Source: Gnetum montanum
Lineage: Eukaryota; Streptophyta; Gnetopsida; Gnetales; Gnetaceae
Direction: 5' to 3'
Assembly: GCA_015680685.1 (NCBI GenBank)
Contig: MNCI01028834.1
Coordinates: 624,007-688,006, forward strand
DNA length: 64,000 nucleotides
This document shows, piece by piece, positions 37,179 through 49,295 of the stretch; the first letter of the stretch is position 1; each line of letters starts with the position of its first letter. The notes beneath the pieces were generated by a model that had not been told where the DNA came from, made no database searches, and saw only the letters and a program-made list of their open reading frames with translations. The translations under genes were made by a program, and so were the position numbers.

Positions 37179-37400
37179 GTGTGTCATCTTGTTTTAAATG
37201 TTTTCAGGGCTTCCTTCTTACATTATAATTTGTAAGTGTGGTGAATCCATATGGATGTTAGTAATAATGCTTCTTGTTACATAAGGCAAGATTCTAATAC
37301 TCAAATATGAAATTATAGATTCTTTATTGCCAAGGACACATAGCTTCTTAATATATGAAATATAACAATGTTCCTTTTTATAATACTTGATTTTAAATAT
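37179..37400. other. Short AT-rich stretch, nothing recognised
   Basis: Between copy C LTR and the LINE remnant; may be the more decayed upstream part of the LINE. Confidence 0.5.
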
Positions 37401-38290
37401 ATTTAATTGGCTATATGTTCTACTATTGTCAAATTCCTTGAGGTTCAGTAACATACCCTTTTACAAGATATTCACAAATTACCTTGTGGGGGAATGTAGT
37501 CAACTTATAGTAACTAAGACAGTTTTTATTAAGTTGGATTATAACAAAGTTTATGATAGGATAAATGGAATTTCATTATTTATAATTGCACTTAATTTAG
37601 GATTGAGCTCTTCCTTTTTCCTTCAACTATCACTTCATCAAAGCTATCCTCTAGCTCCCTATCTTTTTATTATTGCTACATATTTTCTTTCACATGATCT
37701 ACATTATGATCTATAAAAGGAATTTTAATTAATGATCAAGGTATGTAATTTCTTAATATGCACTTTGTGGGTGATTCTTTTTTTATGATCAACAATTTTT
37801 TGTAATATATCAATTTTCTTTTAGATAGAGTAGAAAATTACTATATATTATCTGGTTCTTGGATTAATTGGCTAAAATATACTATTTATTGTTAATATTA
37901 ATGAGTGGGTTACTCTCAAGTCTTGGAAGATCTTGAAAATAGATTTTGTCCTTAAAAATTTAGAAATGTTTTTTTTCTTTTAAGCCTAATCTTACAATTT
38001 TATGTAATTATGTGGTTGATAAAATTGAAAAGATGATTGATAAATGGGGAAAAAAGGCCAACCTTTACTCGTAAGGTTTCAGTTATTAAGCACATATTTC
38101 AATCAATTCATGTTATATTACTTCAATTATTAGGCTCCTAAAACTTCTTATGAGAGAATTGATCATATTATCTATTGGTTTCTTTGGTTTACTAAGCAAC
38201 ATAGAAAAGGTTTTTCTAGATTTAAATAAAATTTTATTTAATCTAAGAAGACATAAGAAAACTCTAACATAATCTCATTCAACATTGAGA
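37401..38290 (+). pseudogene. LINE (non-LTR retrotransposon) reverse transcriptase remnant
   Basis: Open at 37387-37716 with FIKLDYNKVYDRI, the non-LTR RT motif (LDxxKAYDR), and PLAPYLFIIATYFLS, the counterpart of the CPLSPYLFIL block. The following stretch contains a remnant of the FADD block (VGDSFF near 37770) and later WGKKG, LLVRFQLLSTYFNQ, YYF, YERIDHIIYWFLW (about 38040-38200), all in the order of L1-type plant LINE ORF2. Endonuclease and 3' end are missing. It ends where a Ty3 fragment begins. Confidence 0.8.
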
Positions 38291-38329
38291 CCTGGGGTTC
38301 TCTAAGTTCTAGGAAAATAAATTGTATGT

Positions 38330-39520
38330 CAAATAGGAGATGTATGAATTTGGCAAGCTAGAATTGAAGTTCTTGGATGATATCATTAAGGAAGGTAAAG
38401 TGAAGCTACATCCAAAGAAGGTGGAGGCTATTATAACTTGGCATGTACCAAAAGATATATATTAGCTACACTAATTCTTAGGGTTGATAAGTTATTACAG
38501 AAAGTTTTTCTAAGGATTTTCTACTTTGACAACAACTTAATAAATTTACAAAAGAAAGATTTTTCCTAAAACTAAAGCAATTAGTATTAAAAAGCTTTTG
38601 ACAAGGTCAAGATGGTCTTCATAACTCAACTAGTGTTGATCCTTCCTACCTTATCAAAACCATTACAAATGCTTCAAATGAAAAAATTGGTGGGGTATTC
38701 TTACAAGAAAAGTATCTTCTGATATTTGAATCTAAAAAAATTAAATTAGATAGAACATTTGTAGCCAATGCATGAAAAGGAGATGTTTTCCATTATGCAT
38801 TACCTTCACACATGATGACACCATTTTCTTGGGACGCTCATAGTCATGTTAGATGATATTGTCATGAGCTACCTTCTTAATCAATCTAAGTTAAAGCCAC
38901 AGCAAGCTAGATGGTTGGGTTCATTATAGAAGTTTGATCTTCAAATTGTGTATTAGCTAGGAAGGAAGAATGTAGTTGTCGATGCCTTAAGTAAATGTTT
39001 TCAAGTGCACTGGATGGAGGTTGTGGAGAAACCTAGTAACTCTTGGATTTTGCATGATCATGAACTTTGAATAGAATTATGGATGGACCACATCATGCTT
39101 AGAAAGCTTAGGAATTATTAAGGTTAATCAATGAAGTTGGTGATTGAAATTTTAGTGAAGTTAATGGTTTACTCATGTCTAGGAAAAATTAGGTTTATGT
39201 TTCATATTATGATGTCTTCCACTCTCAAATCATTGATAAATGTCATAGCACTCTCTACGTAGGTCATTTAGGATACAAACGGATAGTGGCATTAGTGAAG
39301 TACAATTTCTATTAGCCTAACTTGGGAATTGATGTGGTAAATTTTGTGTGAAGTTGTTTGGTTTTCCAAAAAGATAAAAGATCTAATGAGAAACTAGATG
39401 GCCTACTTCATTCCTTAGAAATTCTAGAGCTCCTATGGATGACTATTTCCATGGACTTTATCACACAAATTCCTAAAGTATAGGGATTTTCTAGCATCCT
39501 TATTAAGACTATTTAGGGTT
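38330..39520 (+). pseudogene. Ty3/gypsy pol fragment (RT end to integrase), different lineage from family I
   Basis: PKKVEAIITWHVPKDIY and FLGLISYYRKFF (about 38415-38520) are the RT/connection end of a typical Ty3 element. RNase H is very decayed (38600-38950). The integrase zinc end YVGHLGYKR at about 39258-39284 is followed by SCLVFQKDK and then MDFITQIPK (about 39450-39480). Truncated on both sides: LINE on the left, about 95 bp before the copy E LTR on the right. The PxPK wording suits a chromovirus-like element; tentative. Confidence 0.75.
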
Positions 39521-39614
39521 TGTACTATTTAAAGAAAATAAAAGAAAAGAATATTAAAAACAAGCATAAATTTTTAATATTCTATACCATTACTAGATAT
39601 AGCTTGCCACCATG

Positions 39615-40486
39615 TGATGAAATGTCAATAAAGTGACTACATCGATGCTGTCCCATTGACATAACCTTATTGATGCATCTCAAGATGCATTATCAATGTT
39701 TATGCTTGCATTGTCTATGTGAATATGTACACCCCTCACATTTATGACACTTGTTAGTCATTTTCTTTGTCAAAATCTTGTAATTTCTTCTTATAAAAGT
39801 TTGAATATTTTTTTCCTATGAGTGCTTGTAGCATGGATTCAAGTGATTATATGACATTTTATACAAGTGAACATCTACTTGGACACATTTGCATGAGACC
39901 AAATAAAATTGAGATGTCTTCTATCCATTGTAGCACTTGAATTAGCATAACTTTAGTTTCTAATAATTTACTTTATATGCAATTTACTTATTATTAATTA
40001 ATTAATATTATCATTTGTAAGCAACATGAGTATGACCACTTCAAGTAGAATAGATTACTTCTTGGTAATCCCAATAGTGGATACTTGCTATGCCTAACAG
40101 TAGACAATTGGTAATCCAATAACATTAGTATATGTTCATAATGTATATAGAAAATAGGAGTGGATACTCCATGTTAGGCTAGTTACTTAATCAAGTAGTT
40201 AAGTAATTTATTAATTTAAATATTAAATATTCCTTCACTTAATCATTTAGTAAGCAAAGAAAATAATAAAAAGTATAAAAATAAATATCTTACATGTCAA
40301 TCATACTTAACTATATGTACAAATTAATACAAATGTTGATTGGGAAGATAATGCCTAACAATTACATAGTTCACCATTTAGGAATATCAACTTCTTAAAT
40401 AAATAAAATCCATGGAATTCAACTAGATCATACATACACACTAGTGATTTATATGGTTGAGTGTAGAAAATACCTGCTTGTCATCA
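39615..40486 (+). repeat. Copy E 5' LTR
   Basis: 872 bp, TGATGAAATG...TTGTCATCA. TATAAAAG at 39792-39799. The U3 again has CATCGATG/ATTGATGCATC words. Followed at once by the PBS. Confidence 0.85.
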
Positions 40487-40504
40487 TTGGTGCTATTGTT
40501 GGGA
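40487..40504 (+). promoter_or_regulatory. Copy E primer binding site, tRNA-Asp type
   Basis: TTGGTGCTATTGTTGGGA abuts the LTR; differs from copy B's PBS only by C-to-T type changes over its core. Confidence 0.8.
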
Positions 40505-40519
40505 ATACTTACCACTCTA

Positions 40520-41090
40520 GTATAATGATTGGATCAAGATAGGATACCTTCCTAGGAAAAGGTCTGATCTTGGAGTCTCTTAATTTATATACAAATTGTA
40601 GGAAATGATCCATGTAGGGCTCTACTAGATTTAGATTCTAGGTTAAACATAATTTCTCAAGAGATTTACGAAACCTAGAACTTACATCCACTCAAGAAAT
40701 GCAATATGAAATTAGATCTTACTAATCAATCCATCATTGTTCCCTTGGAATTGGTGGAGGGTAATTATGACCACTATTTTTGGATGGTCCTACCTAGAAA
40801 ATTTCCTAATAATCCATGTAGATAACTGTAAGGGAGACTTTCCTATTATCATGGAAAGGACTTGGCTCAACACAATTGATGCCAAGATTGAAATTAGAGA
40901 CCTTTTCTTGGAAATTTTTAAGAAAAATAACTTTGGAAAAATAAAGAAGAGGCAAGTCCCATACATTGCATATAGTGACACATGGTGCCAAAACATATAG
41001 AAGATATGGGCCATGACAAGTACGTCCATCACAACATGTAAGAAGTAGGTTGAAAAATCAAATATTAAGAGGTGCATGTATGTAATAGCC
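40520..41090 (+). pseudogene. Copy E protease
   Basis: IYIQIVGNDPCRALLDLDS and NIISQEIYET (about 40590-40675) give the active-site half, with catalytic Asp present but DSG replaced by DLD. The second half lies in the frame opening at 40737 (FPIIMERTWLNTIDAKI). A shift near 40760 separates them. Confidence 0.78.
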
Positions 41091-41219
41091 ACAAAACAAG
41101 AATGTATCTAATGCTTGATGACAAATAATAGCTCTAATTCAAAATATTCATGAAACAAATAGAGCTTCTCACAAGTGCTTATATTAATAAAATGGATAAA
41201 ATGGAGCATATTCAAAACT

Positions 41220-42400
41220 AACTCTATCAGAAAGAAGCATAAATGAATTGGGAAAAGATGGAAATCCCTAAACATTTTAAACAATAGCCCCTTGAATTGA
41301 AGACTTTACCAACGACATTGAAATATGTTCTTAATGATAATGACAAGTTGGTAATTATTAATGCTAATCCCATCAAAGAACAAAAAGAAAAGCTACTAAA
41401 ACTTCTAAACAAATGGTGAAAAAACTTTTCTTGCTTATATCATGAGTTAACCAAAATAGATCTATGCATATTCTAGCATTGGATCTATAAAAACCCCATT
41501 ATCAAGCCATGGAGGTAGCCATAAAGAAGATTGAATCCAAAGATTAAGCAAGTTGTTAAAGATTAAGTTAAAAAACTTCTTAAGGTAGGATTCATCTATC
41601 CTATGGAAAATAATGAGTGGGTAAGAAAAATTGTTATTATGCTAAAAAAAGAAGAAAAATGAAGGGTCTATGTAGACTTCAAGTTGTTAAACATGGATAC
41701 ATCTAAAGATAAATTTCCATTACTAGTTGTGGACCATGCACTGGATACAATTGCATGACATAATTACTATAGTTTGCTAAATGGTCATAGTGGCTATAAC
41801 TAAATCCAAATTTCACTAGAATACTATGCCAAGTTAACTTTCACAAGTCTCTTTGAAACTTTTTCATATAAAAAAATTACTTTTGATCTTTGTAATGCTT
41901 CTACAATTTCCAATGATTGGTACTATACATAATTCAAAAGTAAATTGTTAGTGGTATGGAAGTCTTCATGGATGGCTTCTCTACCTATGGTATCAATTTT
42001 GAGTAAGTGTTGGACCATCTTGAATAGGTCCTAAAACAATATGTGGGAAATCAACTTATGACTCAATTGGTAGAATAGTCACTTGATGGTCCAACATGAC
42101 ACTATTATGAAACACCAAGTTTTAGGAATGGAGATTGAGGTAAACCCTAAAAAGGTAAGGATCATCCAGGAAATAACTATACAACCTCAAATTGTCAAAG
42201 ATGTGAGGTCATTCTTTGGTCATACTGGTTACTATAGGTGCTTCATAGAAAATTTCTCTAAAATCATGAAATTGTTAGTAGAGCTCCTAAATAAATATGT
42301 AGCCTTTGAATGGACCAAGGAATGCAAATAAGAATTCCAACACTTAAAGAAAAAGCTCATAGAAACTCCAATTCTATGTTCTCTAGATTAATCTACACCA
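41220..42400 (+). pseudogene. Copy E reverse transcriptase
   Basis: EMEIPKHF linker, then DYxLxLLNMDT-like block near 41680-41700. The catalytic box MEVFMDGFSTYG is near 41957-41990 (second Asp replaced by Gly). The open piece 42083-42331 has FFGHTGYYRCFIENFSKI and FEWTKECK. Many stops. Confidence 0.82.
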
Positions 42401-42780
42401 TTCCATATTATAGCAGACACATCTAACTATGCCTTGGAAGTGGTGCTTACATAGGTAAATAATCAAAAGCATCCACATTATATCCATTGAGCAAGAAGAA
42501 GCATCATATATGCACAGCTTAACTACATCACCACTAAAAAAGAACTCGTGGTGGTGGTGTATGCCTTGAAATAATTGAAGCATGATGTTCTTGGATATCT
42601 AGTATTTGTACACATTGACCATATTATAATATGCTTTCTAATGAATAAACTAGAAGTTAGCCCATGTGTCATATGATGGCTAGTGATTTTATAGAAGTTT
42701 GATCATACCATGGTGAACAAATAGGAGACTAAGAATGTAGTTTCAAATCATTTTTCTTAGACATAATGGGATAGCAATGA
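42401..42780 (+). pseudogene. Copy E RNase H
   Basis: First catalytic Asp region (IADTSNYALE) near 42410-42440, then KKELVVVVYALK and HDVLGYLVFVHIDH near 42535-42620. Stops throughout. Confidence 0.72.
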
Positions 42781-42799
42781 GTAAAAAGAACCATTAACT

Positions 42800-43990
42800 A
42801 ATGAATTTCTAGATAAAATTCTCTTTGCTAAGTTCATTGAAGTTCAAGTATCTAATATTACAAATTGATATGATGAGTTACACTCTTATCTACTCACATA
42901 GAAGACTCTAGTAGAATGAGATTATAGGAAGAAAGAATAGTTTCTTCATCAAGTCAAACATTACATGGAGATCTAAAAAAAACCTTTACAAGGTTTGGGC
43001 TAACGACCTAGTGTAATGATGTGTACCTAATGTAGATCAGTTAAGAATCCTCAAGGATGCTAATGAGGGTCCTTTTTGGGGCCACTATATAGAAAGAAGG
43101 ATTACTACAAATATTCTTATGTTAGGATAGTTTTGGCGAATGATCTTCAAGGATGCTCACCATTTCTCCTATTCAAGCAAGCAATGTCAATGAGATGGAG
43201 GAATGACCATATATGAAAGGGTTGAAATAGTGGATTCAACTACTAGAGCCTTTCATCCTTTGGAAAATTTAATTAATGGAACAAATCACTTCCATGTCCA
43301 TTCGGAAGCCCTAAATAGTAATTTTAGTTGAATAGTATACTAATTAAGCTAAAGCTACACCTGTATCTAACTATACATCTACCATTGTAGCTCAATTTTT
43401 TCAATAGCAAGTGGTAAATAAGTTTGGTATGCCTAGAGTACTAATTTCAAATAATGACACATATTTCATGGGTTCTACTTTTTGTAAGTTAATGTGATAC
43501 TTGGGGGTAAAACATAAACTTAAAACACCCTATCAACTCTAGGCCAATGGTCAAGAAAAGATCACCAATAGGGAGATGACTAGAATCTTAATATGAACTA
43601 TTAGTAGATATAGAAAAGATTGGAGTATAAAATGTAATGATGACCTTTGGATATATTGCTCAACATACCTAAACTCCCAATCCAATCTAAACTTCATACA
43701 CTTACAAATACCTATGAACTTGACATAGACATTAACCTAGCATAGAAAAAACACTTAATGATACTCAATGTAGAAGATGAAAAATCAAAGAGTAGCACTA
43801 ATATTGAGTGAAGTACACAAGGCACATAACAAAAAATTCCATGACACATGGATAAGAAAAGTTGCATTTAAATCCAAAGATAATATTCTATAATGGAATC
43901 CCATGAATATGCCACAATGCACTAAGTTTCAACTGCCATGGAAAGGATCTTACATCATCCATTCAACTTTTCATTTCAATTTCATGACAA
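42800..43990 (+). pseudogene. Copy E integrase
   Basis: Zinc end GPFWGHYIERR near 43070-43100 (Cys to Trp), core second site SNNDTYFMGSTF near 43450-43480, then TPYQL and NGQEKITNREM near 43525-43580 (catalytic Glu region altered) and DWSIKCNDDLW. C-terminal region to about 43990. Confidence 0.78.
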
Positions 43991-44367
43991 TCTACCACCT
44001 AGAAAGACCTCAAAAGCAAATGCTCATTAAGACCGGTTGCAACACCACAAAAATTTACATGTTCTAACCAATTTTCATCATGTAGCCTTCACCCCATGAA
44101 ACTTCAGGTAAAATTTTATTGTAAATGTAAGGATTGTAAGCCACAAGGGGCAATCTCACATGTTTCATACTTTTGGGACTAAAAAATGCCTTGTAAGTGT
44201 TCAAAGCTTCATTCCCCAAGTGAAGAAAGTCACCTAGTATCTATATTTCAACCTAGAGAGGTAAAAATGCCTTTTGGGATGTCAAAAATGGCAATTTGAT
44301 GGGTTTTAGGGGGGTATGTACTTTTCTACGTTGGAAACACCTATAGGGGATAGATCTCAAATACCCT

Positions 44368-44641
44368 AAGCATGGAGGGATGGGGGATTTCCCTTAGCAT
44401 GAAAACTTCATNNNNNNNNCCCAAAACATGGAGATTGCATGCACAATGTGGAAACCTTTCCCCCTTAGCATGGAAGCTTTTCCCCAGCATGGAGGCTCCA
44501 ACCCCAACATGGAAACTACATGTCCCTAGCATGGAAGCAACATGAGTAAGATTTCTACACTCTAATGACTTCAAGGTTCACAAAACACTTCATTAAAAAT
44601 ATTAAAAGGCTTAGCATGGAAGATCTACTTCTAGCATAGAA
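44368..44641. repeat. Dispersed AGCATGGA word cluster
   Basis: AGCATGGA(G/A)G-like words occur at about 44369, 44396, 44425, 44467, 44485, 44505, 44528, 44612 and 44632, spaced irregularly by 18-85 bases. Probably a decayed short tandem array in an LTR or leader. Confidence 0.55.
44412..44419. other. Assembly gap (8 N)
   Basis: Eight consecutive N's inside the AGCATGGA repeat cluster; true length unknown. Confidence 0.95.
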
Positions 44642-46329
44642 GGTGTGCCCCTATTACTATTTATAGTAAATGGAATGACCATGGAGATTTAGCACTTACT
44701 ATATATGGAAATGCCCCAAATTTGGGTACTCATCTCACTTGTACAAGGCAAAAATTTATAGCAATTTGTAGCCAATCTGTCAGCTAATTTGTAATAAAAT
44801 CCATGGTCAAAAACCTATAAAACCAAAACCTCAACACCATTTTTAGGTTCCACACTCTAGCATGTTCAAGGACATAGCAGTTTTGGTCTTCAAAAGCTCT
44901 TGCAACCTTGTAGAAATGCATCTTCTTGGAGCCTCCCAATGTCAAACCCCTGTAACCTTGTTACCCTACTTTGTTACCCCCTGAGTCATGTGGGTTTTTG
45001 GTTTTAACGCTACATTTCTAAGATTCCAAACTCCCAACATTGAGAAATTTTTAGTCAAATTACCCACTCTTGTCACCCCCCAGTAGTGACCCAAGTTGTA
45101 GATCTGTAGTTTATAATAGAGGAGGTTTGAAATCACCAAGAGTGGCTTAGCACCTATATCATGGAGGAGATTGCATCAGCTTCAATGGGCTCTAAACTCC
45201 TATCCTAGTGAACCTCCCTTTGCTCTCTCATGGGCATTTATTGTACACATTTCTAGAATTAATTTTTTATTATTATAAATAAAATTTTTACAATTTCACT
45301 TTGTGTGCAATCTACATTTACTCTCTATTTTTTAGATCTATGATTTTTGCATTTTATTTTTTTCAACCCCACAACCACCACTCCTACCCCTTGCTTTGCA
45401 TTTCATAACTTCCTAGGTGATCTATTAGAAAATCTAGAGCACCTCAAATTCCATTTTTTGAAGGCCCTAGAGTCAAGCTTAAGGTTTCTATGCCAAATCT
45501 CTCAATTTTTCTAGCAATCAATTTTTCTAGTTGCAACAAGTTTTTGACATGAGAAGAGGGACCTTCACCTAATTTCTTTGTAAAAAATCTCTCCCTCATT
45601 GCTAACATCACCATTTAAAATATTTTTCTAATTTTTTTTAGTAAGAAAACCTTAAAAAATAAATGTTACCCCTTCCCCCACACCCCCTCCCCCCACCCAC
45701 TCTCCTATGATAGAGACTACAGTGTAGAAGTTGCAACTGGTTGGATGTTAAGTTTTCATAACACTCATTGTAAATTTTTCAGCCTAAGGCTAGTGTTGAT
45801 ACAATTTCCCTTTCCCTTGTTTTTCTACCAAATTTTCTTCAATTTTTCAATGTTGGTGGTTTAGCCCTTCTAGAAGTCATCAAACTTCTAAAAGTTAGCT
45901 AAACCCCCATCTTTCCAAGTTGAGAAAATTGACAACCTAACAAAACTGATTCCTAGTGGAAAATGTCAACTTTCCACTTTGGTTTTTAACTTTTCCCCTT
46001 CATCAATGTTTGCTTTGAAAGATGTGGAATCCCCCCATCTCACTCCCTTATTTTCCACATGTCATACCTAGCATAAAGGTAGCTAGGAGGCTAGTGTGGG
46101 TGAGACTTGATGCCAACATTCTCATCTTTCTATTTTTGATAAAGGGGTAACCCCCCCTTTTCCCTACCCCCACTAAATATTTATAATAAGTACCTTATTT
46201 TTAGTTTTTTTTACTTATTTTGATCCTTTTTACATTCCACCTACTAGAATTTGATTCTATCCTCATCTTTTATAACCAATTTCAAGCCATTTTCAGCAAA
46301 ATAGCCATGTCTTTTTTAGCAGTACACCA

Positions 46330-47783
46330 AGTTGCCTACCAAAGATCTTAGCGAACAAGCCATAAGAGTCTATGACCCCAAAGGCCCTACTATCATCAAG
46401 TGTAGAAAATATTTAAGGGGTAGGAGGAAGATTCTTGACTTTGTGGTCTTAAATGAAGATTTTTATAACTACATTTGTATCAAAATGTAGGTTGGCATGT
46501 TGATTCCACATTTGGAAGCCAAAGCCAAAAGGGAGTTCAAACACATAAATTGGAATGGAAAGGAGTATATTCCTTTACCATATGATGAAATATCTCTTAA
46601 CAATATCTATGTTGGCATCCTAGCTCAATTGATTAATATGGAGGAGGAAGATGATAAGAAAAGCTCAATGGAACAATAGGAAGAGGAGGATGAGTTTAGG
46701 GTTGAATTTGAGCTTGAAAAAATCTTGGGAGTGTTTTTCCAACATTCCCCAAGGTCATTGAGCCTTCCCCTAATGCCTTTGTTATCTCCATGAGAATGGT
46801 GTCACCATATTCTACTTCCTCCTACCTTACTATAGTTGATCCCATGCTAGTCATAGCTATGCATCAAACTCAATCAATGTCACAGCCACTAACCTATAAC
46901 ATATCGATGTCATTTTTCACACAAACCTAATCTATGTAGCCATCGATGATGGTTTTCACCATCAAAAATCCACTAACCATCCATGTTGGATCCACCATGG
47001 GACCCCAAATAACTTAGGGGTCATACACATCCTTAATCCCCTTTGTGCCTTAGGTACAAGCACAAACATCCTTTTCATTATTTAGTTCATAGACTATGAC
47101 CATAACATAATTGCTCCCTTTCATCTTACAACCAATAGCAAGGCCATAAGCCTCACAATAGAATTCATAGTTGTATGTTAAAGTCCTATAGCTAATAGGA
47201 CCACCACAAGGCCTCGATCAAGCCTTCCAGATGATCCAAGACCTAATGGAAAAATTAAAGAGGCTCAAAGCCTCTACTTTCCAAAGTGTTAAGGTCATGG
47301 ATTTCTACTAAGATGATCCCATCAATCTTGTGGTTCCACCCTTAACACTTCCTCCTACTGTCCCTATTCCCCAGTTTAGCAAATACAATAGAGAATGTGA
47401 CCCCAATGATCAACTTATAACCTTCAAATCCAAGTGCTTGCTATTTTAGCGATGGCCTCATACTATCATGAGGGTTTTTCTTATGTCCTTACCTAGGAAA
47501 GTGCTTGATTGGTATTATTTCCTACCTAAACGATCCATATCCTCTCTTGAGGACTTAATATCCTAGTTTGTTAACCTCTTCGAGCATAACTTGAAGCTTG
47601 ACACCACACTTAACCAACTCATGAAGGTCAATTAGAAACTTGTTGAGCCCATATAGAAGTTCATCCAACAATGGAATGGATTGCTAAACAAAATACCAAA
47701 GCCCATATTTGAAACCCACCTTTTGGCTATATTTAAGGGCATAGTTAATGATTTTATCAAATCCAAACTTTACTACCTTGATC
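46330..47783 (+). pseudogene. Element D gag, N-terminal and core part
   Basis: N-terminal region 46340-46679 is open (EAKAKREFKHINWNGKEYIP, then a Glu/Asp-rich end). A Pro/Ser/Thr-rich variable region follows. The retrotrans_gag core is at about 47220-47783 with RECDPNDQL, LPRKVLDWYYFLP and NLFEHNLKLD. In-frame stops in the core up to the insertion are all TAG. It is interrupted after YYLDP by the family L insertion. Confidence 0.82.
47779..47783. repeat. Left target-site duplication of family L insertion 2
   Basis: GATCC, identical to 50569-50573. Splicing the two sites restores element D's gag frame (YYLDP continuing WFLSQVF). Confidence 0.88.
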
Positions 47784-48109
47784 CTATTGGTACATTTGGC
47801 CAGTACATGGAACAGTTGGAATATTTTGTTCAAAATTAGCACAATCCCTGGTTGTAAATTTGTAGTTTAGTATTGTGAGTTGATGGGAAGCAAGCCAATC
47901 TTGATGCTGAGGCCTTCTTGGAAAGTAGAACTAAAATGTCAAGTTGTTCTTGAGTGAAGATCGGAATAAAAACTAAGGAGGGGATTATTTACTACGAAAG
48001 AGCATACTCCCTGTTAATATAGATAACACCGTGGGTAATGCATTATTGAAAATTGGCTAAGTGAAGGACCTAACAATTGAACATGTAAAATTATCAAAGG
48101 ATGGTTCCC

Positions 48110-48925
48110 TAACGCAGCAGCAGCAATGACAAAAGTGGAAACGAAACGCGGCGATGGAGGAAGACAGGGTCGGACCTCTGTTGTGCCCGCGATTACTGCC
48201 TCTACCGCCGCGTTGATTTGGCCGCGAGAGGTGCAAGTTGTGGCAGAACAGACAGAGATGACCAAAAGACGGCGTGGGCTGCATATGACCGAAGGAGATT
48301 GGCCACCATCGCAACCGAAAGAAAAGCCAGGGCCGCTGCGACCAACACTACGGGCATCACAAGGACCGCAGCCGCTGTGAGCACCGTCATGCATGTCACG
48401 TCTGAGACCTGGAAAGCCGTGATCAAACCCTGAAGAATCTGCAACAGATGGAAACCCAGAAAACCTGGATTGGTGCCTTGAAACCCATGACGAGGAGCAC
48501 CAGCGCTGAAAACCATCTTGCGACCACCATTGTTATTACCGTCGTCGTTGCATCTACCGTGGGTGCCGCTGCTCGAACCAATCTGGCCTTTGTCATTGAA
48601 GTTATTGCCTGTTTGCACACCGATTTGAGCGCAGGACGTCACGATTGGAGGACGATCAAAACTTGCAGGGCATTTTTAAGAAGTAGAGGTTACAACAATT
48701 ACAGATCCGTACAGAACACACGACGACATTTCCTGACACGGAGGCTGAGTCTTCTCCTGTGGAGGCAGTTGCTGGTAATGATTTTTTGGCCAGAGAAGAT
48801 ATTTTGAATCAGTTGCAGGATCGGTGGCTTTGCCTTCGGGCTCATATTTCGGGTCATTTCGAATTTTAATTACAATTATCGGGGATGCAAAAATGAAATC
48901 AACTACCGCTACCACCAATAAGGTG
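48110..48925. other. GC-rich cargo of family L insertion 2, origin unknown
   Basis: Composition contrasts sharply with the flanks, as in the GPAT cargo. The minus strand is open from 48918 to 48202 except for one stop. It has a Gly/Asn-rich middle followed by a strongly hydrophobic stretch (CMTVLTAAAVLVMPVVLVAA) that would fit membrane segments. The plus strand also has open frames (48126-48380, 48448-48807). I do not recognise a family, so captured host coding sequence is inference from composition and open frames. Confidence 0.5.
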
Positions 48926-49156
48926 GAGATTATATTATATTTTTATGATAAAATCTTAGAGCTTAGTGACACTTAGAATTTAAAATTTAATTTAGACTTA
49001 GAATTTCAAATTTAAATTAAATTAGATTAAAATAGGTTAGGGATTTTAGATTTATTTAAACAAATTACTTACAAAGGAAATATTCATAATATGTACAAAT
49101 ATTAATTCCTCCTAACTTTATGAGTAACCTCCTAATTAAATGGACAAATAACTTAC

Positions 49157-49217
49157 CTAACTTGTTGGGCAAGTAACCTCCTATCTTGTTGGGCAAGTAA
49201 TCTCCTAATTGGTTGGC
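49157..49217 (+). repeat. Tandem U3 repeats of insertion 2
   Basis: Same 23-24 bp unit (TTGTTGGGCAAGTAACCTCC) as in insertion 1, upstream of the TATA box. Confidence 0.65.
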
Positions 49218-49287
49218 CAAGTTACTTGGGAGAGAAGTTAGGTGAGATATTTTTAAATATGTAACTTCCCTACCTACCTTGGAACCC

Positions 49288-49295
49288 TATAAAAA
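49288..49295 (+). promoter_or_regulatory. TATA box of family L insertion 2
   Basis: CCCTATAAAAAGGCTTC, identical core to insertion 1. Transcription would run into the distal half of element D gag. Confidence 0.7.

Larger units (their letters stand above)
39615..44040 (+). mobile_element. Family I retrotransposon, copy E (gag-deleted, no 3' LTR)
   Basis: Has 5' LTR and PBS, then jumps directly to protease. pol continues to about 43990. There is no ORF3 or 3' LTR; sequence of a different character begins near 44041. The most decayed copy of the family. Confidence 0.85.
44041..46306 (+). other. Non-coding region before element D gag, possibly its LTR and leader
   Basis: About 2.2 kb without a credible gene. 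It contains a cluster of AGCATGGA words (44368-44641), an 8-N gap (44412-44419), C/T-rich tracts (45662-45710, 46148-46172) and repeated GTTACCCC/GTCACCCC words. Position directly upstream of gag suggests LTR plus leader of element D, but I could not find matching LTR ends, a PBS or a second copy. Confidence 0.4.

Noticed and set aside
44034-45742. TGCAAC...GTTGCA pair that could bound an LTR
   Set aside because: No matching 5-bp duplication, no PBS after the right side and no second copy; the sites form a short palindrome by chance.
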